Assembly: GCA_944319885.1 (NCBI GenBank)
Contig: CALUFC010000014.1
Location: 1 to 49,262, forward strand
Source of the DNA: an uncultured Coriobacteriaceae bacterium
Lineage (GTDB): Bacteria; Actinomycetota; Coriobacteriia; Coriobacteriales; Coriobacteriaceae
Length of the DNA: 49,262 bases
Direction of reading: 5' to 3'
Below the pieces are notes generated by a model, which was not told where the DNA came from, did not search any database, and worked only from the letters and a program-made list of their open reading frames with translations. Of this stretch, positions 34,182-43,292 are shown one piece after another. The position numbers and the translations under genes were made by a program. Positions within the stretch are counted from its first letter, which is position 1; each line of letters begins with the position of its first letter.

Positions 34182-36716
34182 CTACATGAGGTCGTAGGCG
34201 TCGATATCGACGCTCACACTTACGCCCTTCTGTGCGCCGGCGCGCTGCAACGCATGGGAAATGGTATCTGAGATATGGTACCCCAGCGGGCTCTTTACCA
34301 TCACGTGGAAGCGCCAGCGGTCCTTGGCGCGCTCGATCACGCAGCTCGACGGCCCCAGCACCACCGGTGTGCGCGTGGGATCGGACGCATCGCTCATAGC
34401 AGCAATCGAAGGAAGCTCATCTGCGATGCTGCGCGCCGACCCGCCTGCCATGCCCGCTACCTGCGCCTCCTCGGCAATCGCACGCCGTAGCTCGCCCGCA
34501 AACCGCGCGGCTGCCTGGCTCACCTCGTCTTTGCGCGCTCCCCAGAACAGCACATTGGCGAGACGCACGAAAGGCGGGTACGCGGCGTCGGCACGCTGGG
34601 CGAAATCATGCTCGGTAAAGATCGCGCGATCGTGCGCCGCCACCGCGCGCATCACCGGATCGTGGGGCACATAGGTCTGGATGATCACCCGGCCCGGGCG
34701 GTCGCCACGACCCGCGCGGCCCGCCACCTGCTCGAGCAGGTCGTAGGCGCGCTCTTGGGCGCGAAAATCGGGCATCTTGAGCGCGTAATCGGCCATCACA
34801 ACACCCACGAGCGTCACCTCGGGAAAGTCGAGCCCTTTGGCGATCATCTGCGTGCCCAACAGCACCGCACACGGTGCGGCATCGAACTGCTCAAGCAGAC
34901 GTTTATGGCCGTCCTTGCCGCGCGTAGAATCGGCATCCATGCGGATGACCTCCACATGCGGCGGCAGCAGCTCAACGAGCGCGTCTTCCACCTGCTGCGT
35001 GCCGAGCCCCATCTTGGCGAGATACGGGCTTCCACACTCAGGGCACCGCGCGCTGGGAGAGGGATAGGCCTGCACACGGTACTGCGTGCCGCAGGTATGG
35101 CATGCGAGCGTATGCGTGCGCTCGTGATAGGTAAGCGCCGTCGAACAATGCGCGCAGGTGGGCACGCAGCCGCATTCTCGGCACATGAGAAACGGCGCGA
35201 AACCGCGACGGTTGTGCAGCAGCACCGCCTTCTCGCCGCGCTCCGCGACCTCGAGCAGCGCCTCGCGCAGCGGCCGCGAGAACATCGAACGGCTTCCCGA
35301 AGTAAAATCACGACGCAGATCGGCAATGTGAATGGTGGGCAACACCGCATTGCCCGGACGCTCGGGCATCTCGACCCGCTCCCAGCGCTGGCCGGCGACC
35401 TCGCCCTCGCGGCAGCGAAACAGCGCCTCGGCAGACGGTGTGGCAGACCCGAGCACCAGCGGAATGCCGTGCATGCGCGCCATGCGCGCCGCCACCTCGC
35501 GCGCATGATAGCGAGGACTCGATCCCTGCTTATAGCTTTGCTCGTGCTCCTCGTCGATGATGATGATGCCGAGGTTGCAAAACGGACAGAACAGCGCGGA
35601 GCGTGCGCCCACCACCACCCGCGCCGCACCGGTGCGCACCATATCCCACTGGTCGAGCCGCTCGCCTGCCGACAAGCGCGAATGGAACACGGCGACGGTC
35701 TCGCCAAAGCGCGAACGGAAGCGCCCAACCGTCTGGGCGGTCAGCGAGATCTCGGGCACGAGCACGCAGGCCGAGCGCCCAGCGGCAAGCGTGCGCTCGA
35801 TGGCGGCGAGATATACCTCGGTCTTGCCCGAGCCCGTCACACCGTCAACCACCACGACATCGCCCGCGCCGCGCGCACGCGCCCGTTCGATGGCGTCAAG
35901 CGCGGCAACCTGCCCGCGTGTGAGCTCTTTTGGTGCGGTGGCACGTGCCGACGAAAGCGTGGTGGTATCGCTCGTGCCGCGCCAGGCACGGCGCTCATCG
36001 ACCCGTACCACACCGCGCTTCGCAAGTGCGCGGATGGCGGCCGACATATCGGTGTAGAGCAGGTTGAGCTCGCGCGTGGTCACCGGACCACAGGAGAGCG
36101 CCTCAATGAGCTGACGCTGCCGCGAGGCATGTGCCGCCGGCACGAAGTCGCGCCCCTCAGGCGTCAGCGAAACCACGCGCTCATGGATCTCGGGCACCGC
36201 GGGACGCTCCACATGGTAGCCATGCTCGTCGCGGCGCAGACGAGGTGTGCCGCCCGGCGGCAGAAACAGCCGCAGCACCTCGGCAAGAGACGCCACGTAT
36301 TCCGAGCTCATCCATGCGGCGAGCTGTGCCGCCTCGGGCGAGAACTCGGCTGCAGTCAGGCGCTGCGCGATCGGGCGGATGCGCCGTGCATCCAACCCAT
36401 CGGTACCCGGCAGATCCGAGAGCGCGCCGGCGAGCGCCACCACGTACCCCAGAGCGTGCCGCGCGCCAAATCGCACGAGCACGATGCACCCCACCTCGAT
36501 ATCCTCGGCCATATGCGCAGGCACGGCGTAGGCAAACGGCTCGGACAGCGCGCGCGATGCGATATCGACGATCACCGAGGCAAAGCCCGCCCATGGCTCG
36601 GGAGCGTTGACCGCCGCAGCGTCGGGAGCCCCGTCATCCGGGGCTCCCCTATCGAGCGCCGCATCGCGCGGACGCCCGTCATCAAATAACGTGAGCTGTT
36701 GGGGGTGGCGCGCCAT
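34182..36716 (-). CDS. priA: Primosomal protein N', replication restart helicase
   Basis: 3'-5' DNA helicase that reloads the replisome at stalled forks. An N-terminal DNA-binding domain (about 40-150) precedes the helicase. Walker A is VTGSGKTEVYLAAIE, motif II IIIDEEHEQSYKQGSSPRYHARE, and the zinc-binding insertion has paired Cys (CRECGCVPTCAHC, CHTCGTQY, CPECGSPYL). These are followed by LGTQMIAKGLDFPEVTLVGV and QVAGRAGRGDRPG. The 844-residue length is slightly longer than usual owing to an N-terminal Asp/Ala-rich stretch (residues 10-38). ATG 36716 starts 12 bases after metK, and def follows after 38 bases. Confidence 0.96.
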   Translation of the reverse strand: MARHPQQLTLFDDGRPRDAALDRGAPDDGAPDAAAVNAPEPWAGFASVIVDIASRALSEPFAYAVPAHMAEDIEVGCIVLVRFGARHALGYVVALAGALSDLPGTDGLDARRIRPIAQRLTAAEFSPEAAQLAAWMSSEYVASLAEVLRLFLPPGGTPRLRRDEHGYHVERPAVPEIHERVVSLTPEGRDFVPAAHASRQRQLIEALSCGPVTTRELNLLYTDMSAAIRALAKRGVVRVDERRAWRGTSDTTTLSSARATAPKELTRGQVAALDAIERARARGAGDVVVVDGVTGSGKTEVYLAAIERTLAAGRSACVLVPEISLTAQTVGRFRSRFGETVAVFHSRLSAGERLDQWDMVRTGAARVVVGARSALFCPFCNLGIIIIDEEHEQSYKQGSSPRYHAREVAARMARMHGIPLVLGSATPSAEALFRCREGEVAGQRWERVEMPERPGNAVLPTIHIADLRRDFTSGSRSMFSRPLREALLEVAERGEKAVLLHNRRGFAPFLMCRECGCVPTCAHCSTALTYHERTHTLACHTCGTQYRVQAYPSPSARCPECGSPYLAKMGLGTQQVEDALVELLPPHVEVIRMDADSTRGKDGHKRLLEQFDAAPCAVLLGTQMIAKGLDFPEVTLVGVVMADYALKMPDFRAQERAYDLLEQVAGRAGRGDRPGRVIIQTYVPHDPVMRAVAAHDRAIFTEHDFAQRADAAYPPFVRLANVLFWGARKDEVSQAAARFAGELRRAIAEEAQVAGMAGGSARSIADELPSIAAMSDASDPTRTPVVLGPSSCVIERAKDRWRFHVMVKSPLGYHISDTISHALQRAGAQKGVSVSVDIDAYDLM

Positions 36717-36728
36717 CAAACGACAAAC

Positions 36729-38009
36729 CTACGCCTTGATGCCGCAGGCATCGCGAAGCTCGTCCACACGGTTCGTGCGTTCCCAGGTGAAATCGGAGTC
36801 CTCACGGCCAAAGTGACCATAGGCTGCCGTCTTCTCATAGATGGGACGGCGCAGGTCGAGGTCGCGAATAATCGCACCGGGACGCAGGTCGAATACCTGC
36901 TCGACCGCCTGCTCGATGGTTGTTTCGGCAACGTGCGCGGTACCGAACGTATCAATCATGATGGACAGCGGGCGCGCCACGCCAATGGCGTAGGCCAGCT
37001 GCACCTCGCAGCGATCGGCCAGGCCGGCGGCAACCACGTTCTTCGCCACCCAGCGCGCGGCGTACGCGGCGGAGCGATCGACCTTCGTGCAGTCCTTGCC
37101 CGAGAATGCGCCGCCGCCATGGCGACCCATGCCGCCATAGGTATCGACGATGATCTTGCGGCCGGTAAGACCCGTGTCGCCCATAGGACCGCCCACCACG
37201 AAGCGCCCGGTGGGGTTCACGTACAACGCAGCATCGCGCCACGGAATATCAACCGACGCCATGACCGGCGCGATCACGTGCTCGACCATATCGCGCTCGA
37301 TGATACTCATATCCTCGATCTCGGGAGCATGCTGCGTGGAGATCACGATCGTCTCGACGCTCACCGGAGCCTCGTCCTCGTAGCGCACGGTGACCTGCGT
37401 CTTGCCATCGGGCCGCAGATACGCAAGCGTGCCGTTGTGACGCACCTCGGCCAGGCGCTCGGCCAGGCGGCTCGCGATGTAGTGCGCCATGGGCATATAG
37501 GATGCGGTCTCGTTGGTGGCATAGCCAAACATCATGCCCTGATCGCCGGCACCGATCTTCTCGAGCGAATCGACGTCCGTCTCACCGCGCACATCGTAGC
37601 TCTCATCGACGCCCTGAGCGATATCGGGGCTCTGACCGTGAATCATGTTGATAACGCCGCAGGTGGTGCCATCGAATCCGTATTTAGCGCGGTCGTAGCC
37701 AATGCGGCAGATTACGCGGCGCGCAATCTCCTGAACGTCAACGTATGCCTGCGTGCGAATCTCGCCCGAGATCATCACCATGCCGGTGGTGAGCATCGTC
37801 TCGCAAGCGCAGCGCACGTTCTCAAGCTTGGCGGGCACGCCGTCGGTATCTACATAGCCCTGTTGCTCGAGCACCGCCTCCTTGGCGATGATGGCATCGA
37901 GCACAGCATCGGAAATCTGATCGGCAATCTTGTCGGGATGTCCCTCAGTCACCGACTCCGATGTGAACAGATACGTACGAGCGTGGTTGGTGGAACGATC
38001 ATCTGGCAT
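36729..38009 (-). CDS. metK: S-adenosylmethionine synthetase
   Basis: Makes S-adenosylmethionine from methionine and ATP. It shows [55 protein letters not shown] and the P-loop-like [18 protein letters not shown]. It is somewhat longer (426 residues) than the common ~390, partly through a short N-terminal [11 protein letters not shown] segment. AAAGGGG precedes the ATG. It leads an operon with priA, def, fmt and rsmB; the last of these uses its product. No SAM riboswitch is recognisable upstream. Confidence 0.97.
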   Translation of the reverse strand: MPDDRSTNHARTYLFTSESVTEGHPDKIADQISDAVLDAIIAKEAVLEQQGYVDTDGVPAKLENVRCACETMLTTGMVMISGEIRTQAYVDVQEIARRVICRIGYDRAKYGFDGTTCGVINMIHGQSPDIAQGVDESYDVRGETDVDSLEKIGAGDQGMMFGYATNETASYMPMAHYIASRLAERLAEVRHNGTLAYLRPDGKTQVTVRYEDEAPVSVETIVISTQHAPEIEDMSIIERDMVEHVIAPVMASVDIPWRDAALYVNPTGRFVVGGPMGDTGLTGRKIIVDTYGGMGRHGGGAFSGKDCTKVDRSAAYAARWVAKNVVAAGLADRCEVQLAYAIGVARPLSIMIDTFGTAHVAETTIEQAVEQVFDLRPGAIIRDLDLRRPIYEKTAAYGHFGREDSDFTWERTNRVDELRDACGIKA

Positions 38010-38032
38010 GTCATGCCCCTTTCAGTGATGCA

Positions 38033-38059
38033 CCCAGCGGCCGTTACCATTCCGCTGGG
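38033..38059 (-). other. Leader hairpin upstream of metK
   Basis: CCCAGCGG and CCGCTGGG form a perfect 8-bp stem with an 11-base loop, about 23 bases before the metK ATG. It does not match any SAM riboswitch class that I know. It could be a stability or attenuation element. Confidence 0.45.
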
Positions 38060-38114
38060 CGTGTACCGTCATCGCGCGGCCATAAACCCACCTGTCGGCA
38101 GCGCCGCGCTCTCC

Positions 38115-38120
38115 ACTATA
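38115..38120 (-). promoter_or_regulatory. Possible metK -10 box
   Basis: TATAGT on the minus strand, about 105 bases before the metK ATG. No clear -35 lies 16-18 bases upstream, so the call is tentative. Confidence 0.35.
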
Positions 38121-38207
38121 GTACCCGTACGAACCTGCCGTTTGAGAGCGAATCTTTTGCCCCATCTATCCTGCAAACCACGGCACGACGCGCATGGTGC
38201 GGGACAT

Positions 38208-40844
38208 CTACGCTGCCACGCGCTCCGGCCGCACGGAGGGACCGCGAAGCACGTGGCCGAGAACGAACACGATCGGCAGCACGAGAGCAACAAGCAGCGC
38301 ACCCATCGCGGCGGCAACACCCGACGCTTGTCCCGCCATCGCCGAGCGCAACGCCTCAGCAAGAACCGGAAGCGGAAGGATACTACCTAGCGCGCTCGAG
38401 AAGCTGTTGGAGAAATACGCAGGCAGAATGGCACCCGCAACGAGCAGCTGGATACCCAGCGCGCCGAGCATGATGGGCACGGCTGCGCGCGGCGCGATCG
38501 TGCGAACAGCGAAAGCGATGCTTGCCGCGGCAAGTGAGCCGCCTGCGAGCAGCGCCCAGAAGAGCACGGGGTCTTCGACCGGCAGGCTCAGCACCCCGAT
38601 GCAGACGGCACCCAGCACCACAGTCTGCGCCAACGCGAACACGGCGAACACCGCGCCCGTCGATATCGCCGCAACAAGCCCGCGACCCATCCATGCGGCG
38701 CGCGCATCGAGCGCAGGGATCATGCACATCGCGAGCATCGCGCCCACCCACACGGCAACCGCAAGGCACGCCGGCGCCAGGGCCGCCGGGGCCGATGCCA
38801 CCTTCGCATCACCCATGCGGAAGCGCACCGGGTTGGCGGCCACATCCGCCCGCTCATCATAGTTCGAACTTGCCGATCCCAGCACATCGGCTGCGTCCGA
38901 CATTGTATCGGTCACGCCCTGCGAGGCCTCGCTCAGCTGATCGATGCCCGCGGCGATCTGACCCTGCGCGCCAGCCATCGCGGAAAGCCCGGTCCCCAAA
39001 CCCGACGCGCCCTGGCTCACCGCCGAAAGGGCCTGGCCGAGGGTCCGATTACCCGAGCCGATGGTCGACGACGCCTCGGAGAGCACGTCGAGCGCCTGAC
39101 CGAGCGACCCGGCCCCGGTCGCGATACCGGCCGCGCCACCGCCGATGGCGCCATCGGCACCCAGCTGCTCGCCGACGGTCGTCACGCCCTTCCCAAGCTC
39201 ACGGGCTTGCATCGCAAGCACGGGCAGGGTCGCCATGGGGTCGGTCTCGTTGGTAAGCACGCCGGCGACATCACCGGCCGCAGTGGCACCTGCTTCTCCC
39301 ATCGAAGCCGCCGTCGAGGCGATGGTTCCCGCGGACTGCTCCACCTCCGCCAACGCCTCATCGAAGCCGCCCTCGGCATCCGTTCCCGCAAGCGCCTGCG
39401 CAAGGTTCTCGCGCGCGGTTACAACGCTCGCCAGCCCCTCGCTCGCGCTCGATGCAGAGGAGCTCAGGGTCTCCGCCGTCTCTGCAGCGGCATCGACACG
39501 CTCGACGAGCGCCGTGCGATCTTTATCAAGTTGTGCGAGCTGCTGCTGTGCCTCGGAAATCTCCGTTGAAAGCGCTGCAAGCTCATCGGCTGCAGCAGCC
39601 GTATCAGACCCAGCAGCGAGCTCGGAGACGAGTGCATCCAACCGATCCATCAACGTCCCAAGGCGCTCCGACAGCGCTGCCGTTTGCTCGTCAATCTGCG
39701 CGAGCTGCTGCTTGATGCCCGGCGTCTCGGGCGCGTCGCTCGAGAGCTCGGTCGCGAGCGTGCCGGCATCGCTCGCCACGGACGCCACGCCGTCTGTGGC
39801 CGCCGTTGCGCCCCGCACCATGGCATCGGCCTGCGTGCGGATATCTCCGCCCACGCCGCGCACCCGCTCAAGCGACGCAGCAAGCGACTGCTGCTGCCCG
39901 GCGATGGTAAGCGCATCCTTGCCGAGCAATCCCAGATCCTGCGCAGATGCACTCAGCGTACCGGTGAGCTCCATGAGCGTGTCACCCATGCCGCTCACCT
40001 GAGCACCGAGCGTCGTCGTTGCCGTCGAGACCCCGTCGAGCCCCTCCGCGAGCGCGGTCGCACCCTGTGCGAGTAACTCTACGCCCTGCTCGGAGGTGGC
40101 GTCGATGCCAGCCGCCACGGCATCGGCACCTGTCCCGGCAGCCGTGACGCCCTGTGCGATCTGGTCGAGCCCGCTCGTGAGCGCGCCCGCGCCCGACGCC
40201 GTCTCACCCAGGGCATCGCCCACCGCACGCGTCCCATCAGAAAGCGCCGTGTAGGCGTCGTCGAGCATCACCGCGCCGTCCGAGGCAAGCGTGAGCTTCG
40301 ATGCCTGCCCGCGCACATCCGAGAGCACCGATACGATATAGTGCTCGCCCAGATCGCTCTTGAGCCGCGATTGCACCTGCCGCAGTGCCGCCGATGCGGT
40401 CTCGGTGGCAAGCACGTTGCCTGCGCCACTCGACGTAATGGCGATATCCGCCTGTTGGGGATCGTCCGTACCTGCACTCGCAACCTTCTCCGAGTAATCG
40501 GCCGGAATGGTGAGCACGAGCGCATAGGCGCCGTCGGCGAGTCCCGCCGCGGCCTCATCCTCCCCAACAGCGTGCCAGGCAAGATCGGCCGTGTCGAGCA
40601 GCGACTCGACAAGGTCCTCGCCATGGGCAACCTTGCGACCGGATGCGTCACGCGCCCCCTCGTCGAGATTCACCACGGCTACCGGCACGCGGTTTGCCGC
40701 GTCGATGGCGGGCGAAAACGCCAGCACGAGCGCCAGGCACACCGCAAGCGGCACCATAAGGGCAAGCGCCACGAAGGGCCAGGCGTGGCGGTTACGCATA
40801 AGCGATGAGAACGCAAGCCGCACCGACGCGGCGATATCGGTCAT
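38208..40844 (-). CDS. YhgE/Pip family membrane protein
   Basis: Large membrane protein of 878 residues. One N-terminal TM (about 21-46) is followed by a conserved YhgE region (VPVAVVNLDEGARDASGRKVAHGEDL). Then come ~500 residues of Ala/Gly/Ser-rich helical repeats (ALTSGLDQIAQGVTAAGTG, with Leu/Ala heptad-like spacing), probably an extracytoplasmic coiled-coil stalk. Six or so C-terminal TM helices (about 680-865) have an ABC-2-permease-like layout. The family includes the phage-infection protein Pip and the type VII secretion-associated EsaA. Its ATG overlaps the stop of the ABC-like gene as ATGA, so they are made together. The function here is unknown; export or cell-envelope assembly is inference. 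Confidence 0.88.
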   Translation of the reverse strand: MTDIAASVRLAFSSLMRNRHAWPFVALALMVPLAVCLALVLAFSPAIDAANRVPVAVVNLDEGARDASGRKVAHGEDLVESLLDTADLAWHAVGEDEAAAGLADGAYALVLTIPADYSEKVASAGTDDPQQADIAITSSGAGNVLATETASAALRQVQSRLKSDLGEHYIVSVLSDVRGQASKLTLASDGAVMLDDAYTALSDGTRAVGDALGETASGAGALTSGLDQIAQGVTAAGTGADAVAAGIDATSEQGVELLAQGATALAEGLDGVSTATTTLGAQVSGMGDTLMELTGTLSASAQDLGLLGKDALTIAGQQQSLAASLERVRGVGGDIRTQADAMVRGATAATDGVASVASDAGTLATELSSDAPETPGIKQQLAQIDEQTAALSERLGTLMDRLDALVSELAAGSDTAAAADELAALSTEISEAQQQLAQLDKDRTALVERVDAAAETAETLSSSASSASEGLASVVTARENLAQALAGTDAEGGFDEALAEVEQSAGTIASTAASMGEAGATAAGDVAGVLTNETDPMATLPVLAMQARELGKGVTTVGEQLGADGAIGGGAAGIATGAGSLGQALDVLSEASSTIGSGNRTLGQALSAVSQGASGLGTGLSAMAGAQGQIAAGIDQLSEASQGVTDTMSDAADVLGSASSNYDERADVAANPVRFRMGDAKVASAPAALAPACLAVAVWVGAMLAMCMIPALDARAAWMGRGLVAAISTGAVFAVFALAQTVVLGAVCIGVLSLPVEDPVLFWALLAGGSLAAASIAFAVRTIAPRAAVPIMLGALGIQLLVAGAILPAYFSNSFSSALGSILPLPVLAEALRSAMAGQASGVAAAMGALLVALVLPIVFVLGHVLRGPSVRPERVAA

Positions 40845-41623
40845 CGGACATCATCTCCCACAGCGGGCGAGGCACATGATGGCGAGGCGACACCAACCGC
40901 AGCCGCACCATTCAGCGCCTCGGTAGATTCAAGATCAAGACCAACCGCGGTATCCGCCGCACGTGCGAGCGCGGGCTCGCACGTTCCCACGATCGCAGCG
41001 GTGTCGTCTTCATGCGCGAGCGCCGAGAGCAGACGAACGATTGCTTCGCCCTCGACCACCGAAAGCCCGGCCGCAAACGGATCGGCAAGATCCACGACCG
41101 CGATGTCGCTCGATCCTGCCAGCGCCAGCGCACAGGAAAGCCGTGCGCGCGCAGCAGCGGGAATCTGCTCGATGTGCTGCGCGGCAAACGTCGCAATCTC
41201 GAAGCGCGCGAGATGCTCCAAAGGATCTATCTTCGCACGCGCCAGCCGCAGCGCATGCGCTACCGCCTCTTCGACCGTCTGCTGGCAATCTTGGTCGAGC
41301 ACGCCGGACATCACACCGATGCCCACATACCGGTGCCCGCGACGCCCCATGCGCGACCGAGCGGCGCGCTCCTCCCCTGCCACCACAAGCGATCCCGCCG
41401 ATGGCCGCACGGCACCGGCGATGGCAAGCAGCGCATCGCGCTCGCACGCATGATCGCGCGAGAGCAGCGCACAGCAGTGACCATATGCCGCCTCGAAGGT
41501 TGCGAATTCAAACGAGCGGTACCCGCGCTGCACATAGGACGCATCGCGCGCCACCACCGCGGGCGCATCCTTCCCCTCAGGTATATGCTGCGCACCCAGG
41601 CGAGCGCGATCACGTTGAGACAC
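40841..41623 (-). CDS. Degenerate ABC-ATPase-like protein partnered with YhgE/Pip
   Basis: 260 residues that align without gaps to an ABC nucleotide-binding domain but have lost its catalytic motifs. The segment CALLSRDHACERDALLAIAG (residues 51-70) sits where ABC proteins read ALLGPNGAGKSTLLRLLAG, so the Walker A Lys is Glu61 and the Ser/Thr pair is Arg-Asp. RPSAGSLVVAGE then matches RPTSGxVxVDGE. The signature LSGGQ is IPAAA, and Walker B is IAVVDLADPF without the catalytic Glu. I chose the GTG at 41623 because GGAAGGA lies 5 bases upstream. It is probably a non-hydrolysing partner or scaffold of the coupled YhgE protein. The open frame is intact, so it does not look like a pseudogene. Confidence 0.75.
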   Translation of the reverse strand: MSQRDRARLGAQHIPEGKDAPAVVARDASYVQRGYRSFEFATFEAAYGHCCALLSRDHACERDALLAIAGAVRPSAGSLVVAGEERAARSRMGRRGHRYVGIGVMSGVLDQDCQQTVEEAVAHALRLARAKIDPLEHLARFEIATFAAQHIEQIPAAARARLSCALALAGSSDIAVVDLADPFAAGLSVVEGEAIVRLLSALAHEDDTAAIVGTCEPALARAADTAVGLDLESTEALNGAAAVGVASPSCASPAVGDDVR

Positions 41624-41748
41624 GGAAATCCTTCCACAGAGCTTGCATAGCGGCGCGGACGCACGCACCATTCGTTACCTGATACCCATTTCGCGCAGAT
41701 TTTGCACGGTCATGGGCCATGTGCAGCCGCCATGTCTGGCCGATGCCC

Positions 41749-41754
41749 TATAAT
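41749..41754 (+). promoter_or_regulatory. gltX -10 box
   Basis: A perfect TATAAT 47 bases before the gltX start. No good -35 is visible at 16-18 bases upstream. Confidence 0.5.
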
Positions 41755-41801
41755 GCTGGACGCATATGAACACGCAACCCAAGGTACACCGAGGAGTTTC
41801 C

Positions 41802-43289
41802 ATGAGCCAGAACGTACGCGTTCGCTTCGCCCCGTCGCCCACTGGCAAGCTGCATATTGGCGGCGCCCGCACGGCCATCTACAACTGGGCGTTCGCCCGC
41901 GCCAACGGCGGCACCTTCATCTTGCGCATCGATGATACCGACCCCACCCGCTCCACCGAAGAGAACACCCAGATCATCCTGCGCGCCATGCGCTGGCTGG
42001 GCCTCGACTGGGACGAGGGTCCCGAGGTTGGTGGCGCGGCTGGCCCCTACGCTCAGACCGAGCGCCTACCGCTTTACCGCGAGGCCGCCGAGCGCCTACT
42101 CGCCGAGGGCAAGGCTTATCCGTGCTTCTGCACGCCCGAAGAGCTCGAGGCTGATCGTCGCGCCGCCAAGGAGCGCAAGGATCCTTTCCAGGGCTACCAG
42201 CGCCGCTGCCGCAACATTCCCGCCGATGAGGCCCGAGCCCGCATGGAGGCCGGCGAGCCCTATACCATCCGTATCAAGGTGCCCGAGGACCGTGGCGACG
42301 TGGTCATTAACGACGCGGTGCATGGCACGGTAACCTTCGCCGCCAAGGAGCTCGACGACTTCGTGATCTTCCGCTCCGACGGCACCCCCACCTATAACTT
42401 CGCCACCGTGGTCGACGACGCTGCGATGGGCATCACGCACGTCATCCGCGGCGACGACCACCTCTCCAACACGCCGCGCCAGGTTATGGTCTACGAGGCA
42501 CTCGGCGCACCGGTGCCCGTCTTCGCCCACATCTCCATGATTCTGGGCACCGACGGCAAGAAGCTCTCCAAGCGCCACGGCGCCACGAGTGTCGAAGAGT
42601 ACCGCGACGCTGGCTACCTCTCCGATGCCTTCGTGAACTACCTGTCGCTTCTGGGCTGGTCGCTCGACGGCGAGACCACCATCATCCCGCGTGACGTACT
42701 GGCGAGCCGTTTCTCGCTCGACCGCATCTCCAAGAACCCGGCAACCTTCGACCCCAAGAAGCTCGATTGGATGAATGCCGAGTACATCAACACGATGACG
42801 AACGACGAGTTCATTGAGAAGCTGCTGCTGCCCGCCCTCGTGCAGCAGGGCCTCATGGACGCCGACCCGGCCGTGGGCGTCGACGGCGCCTGGATGGACA
42901 AACTCGCCGCCATCGTGAAGCCCCGCACCAAGCTCGCCGGCGACATCGCCGGTATCTGCGCGCCCATCTTCGCCACGGCCTCGAGCCTGGTCTACGATGA
43001 GAAATCGGTGGCCAAGGGTCTTGCCAAGGACGGCATGGGCACCATCCTCGATGCCGCGCGCGTGGCACTTGGCACGCTGCCGGCCGATGAATGGGAGGCG
43101 GCCAAGATCGATGCCGCCCTGGAACCCCTGCCCGATGCCCTCGAGCTCAAGAAGCGCGTGGTTTTCCAGGCAGTGCGCGTGGCGGTGTGCGGCAACCTCG
43201 TGAGCCCGCCGCTCGGCGAAACCATGGAGCTCATCGGTCGCGACGACTGCATGGCCCGCATCGAGCGCGCACGCACCATGGCGCTCTAG
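41802..43289 (+). CDS. gltX: Glutamyl-tRNA synthetase
   Basis: Charges tRNA-Glu. This class I enzyme has RFAPSPTGKLHIGGARTAIYN (HIGH-like HIGG), then FILRIDDTDPTRSTEEN, the anticodon-linked catalytic insertion, IRGDDHLSNTPRQ, and GKKLSKRHGATSV (KMSKS-like). The C-terminal helical cage binds the anticodon. ATG 41802 (MSQNVRVRFAPSP) is preferred with GAGGAG upstream; an ATG at 41766 would add 12 residues. The 495-residue length is normal. Its stop is followed 3 bases later by the serine dehydratase. I cannot tell whether it is discriminating or also charges tRNA-Gln. Confidence 0.97.
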   Translation: MSQNVRVRFAPSPTGKLHIGGARTAIYNWAFARANGGTFILRIDDTDPTRSTEENTQIILRAMRWLGLDWDEGPEVGGAAGPYAQTERLPLYREAAERLLAEGKAYPCFCTPEELEADRRAAKERKDPFQGYQRRCRNIPADEARARMEAGEPYTIRIKVPEDRGDVVINDAVHGTVTFAAKELDDFVIFRSDGTPTYNFATVVDDAAMGITHVIRGDDHLSNTPRQVMVYEALGAPVPVFAHISMILGTDGKKLSKRHGATSVEEYRDAGYLSDAFVNYLSLLGWSLDGETTIIPRDVLASRFSLDRISKNPATFDPKKLDWMNAEYINTMTNDEFIEKLLLPALVQQGLMDADPAVGVDGAWMDKLAAIVKPRTKLAGDIAGICAPIFATASSLVYDEKSVAKGLAKDGMGTILDAARVALGTLPADEWEAAKIDAALEPLPDALELKKRVVFQAVRVAVCGNLVSPPLGETMELIGRDDCMARIERARTMAL

Positions 43290-43292
43290 CCC

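Noticed and set aside
38010-38207. SAM riboswitch in front of metK
   Set aside because: Only a simple hairpin and a possible -10 are visible; none of the conserved core sequences of known SAM riboswitches could be found.
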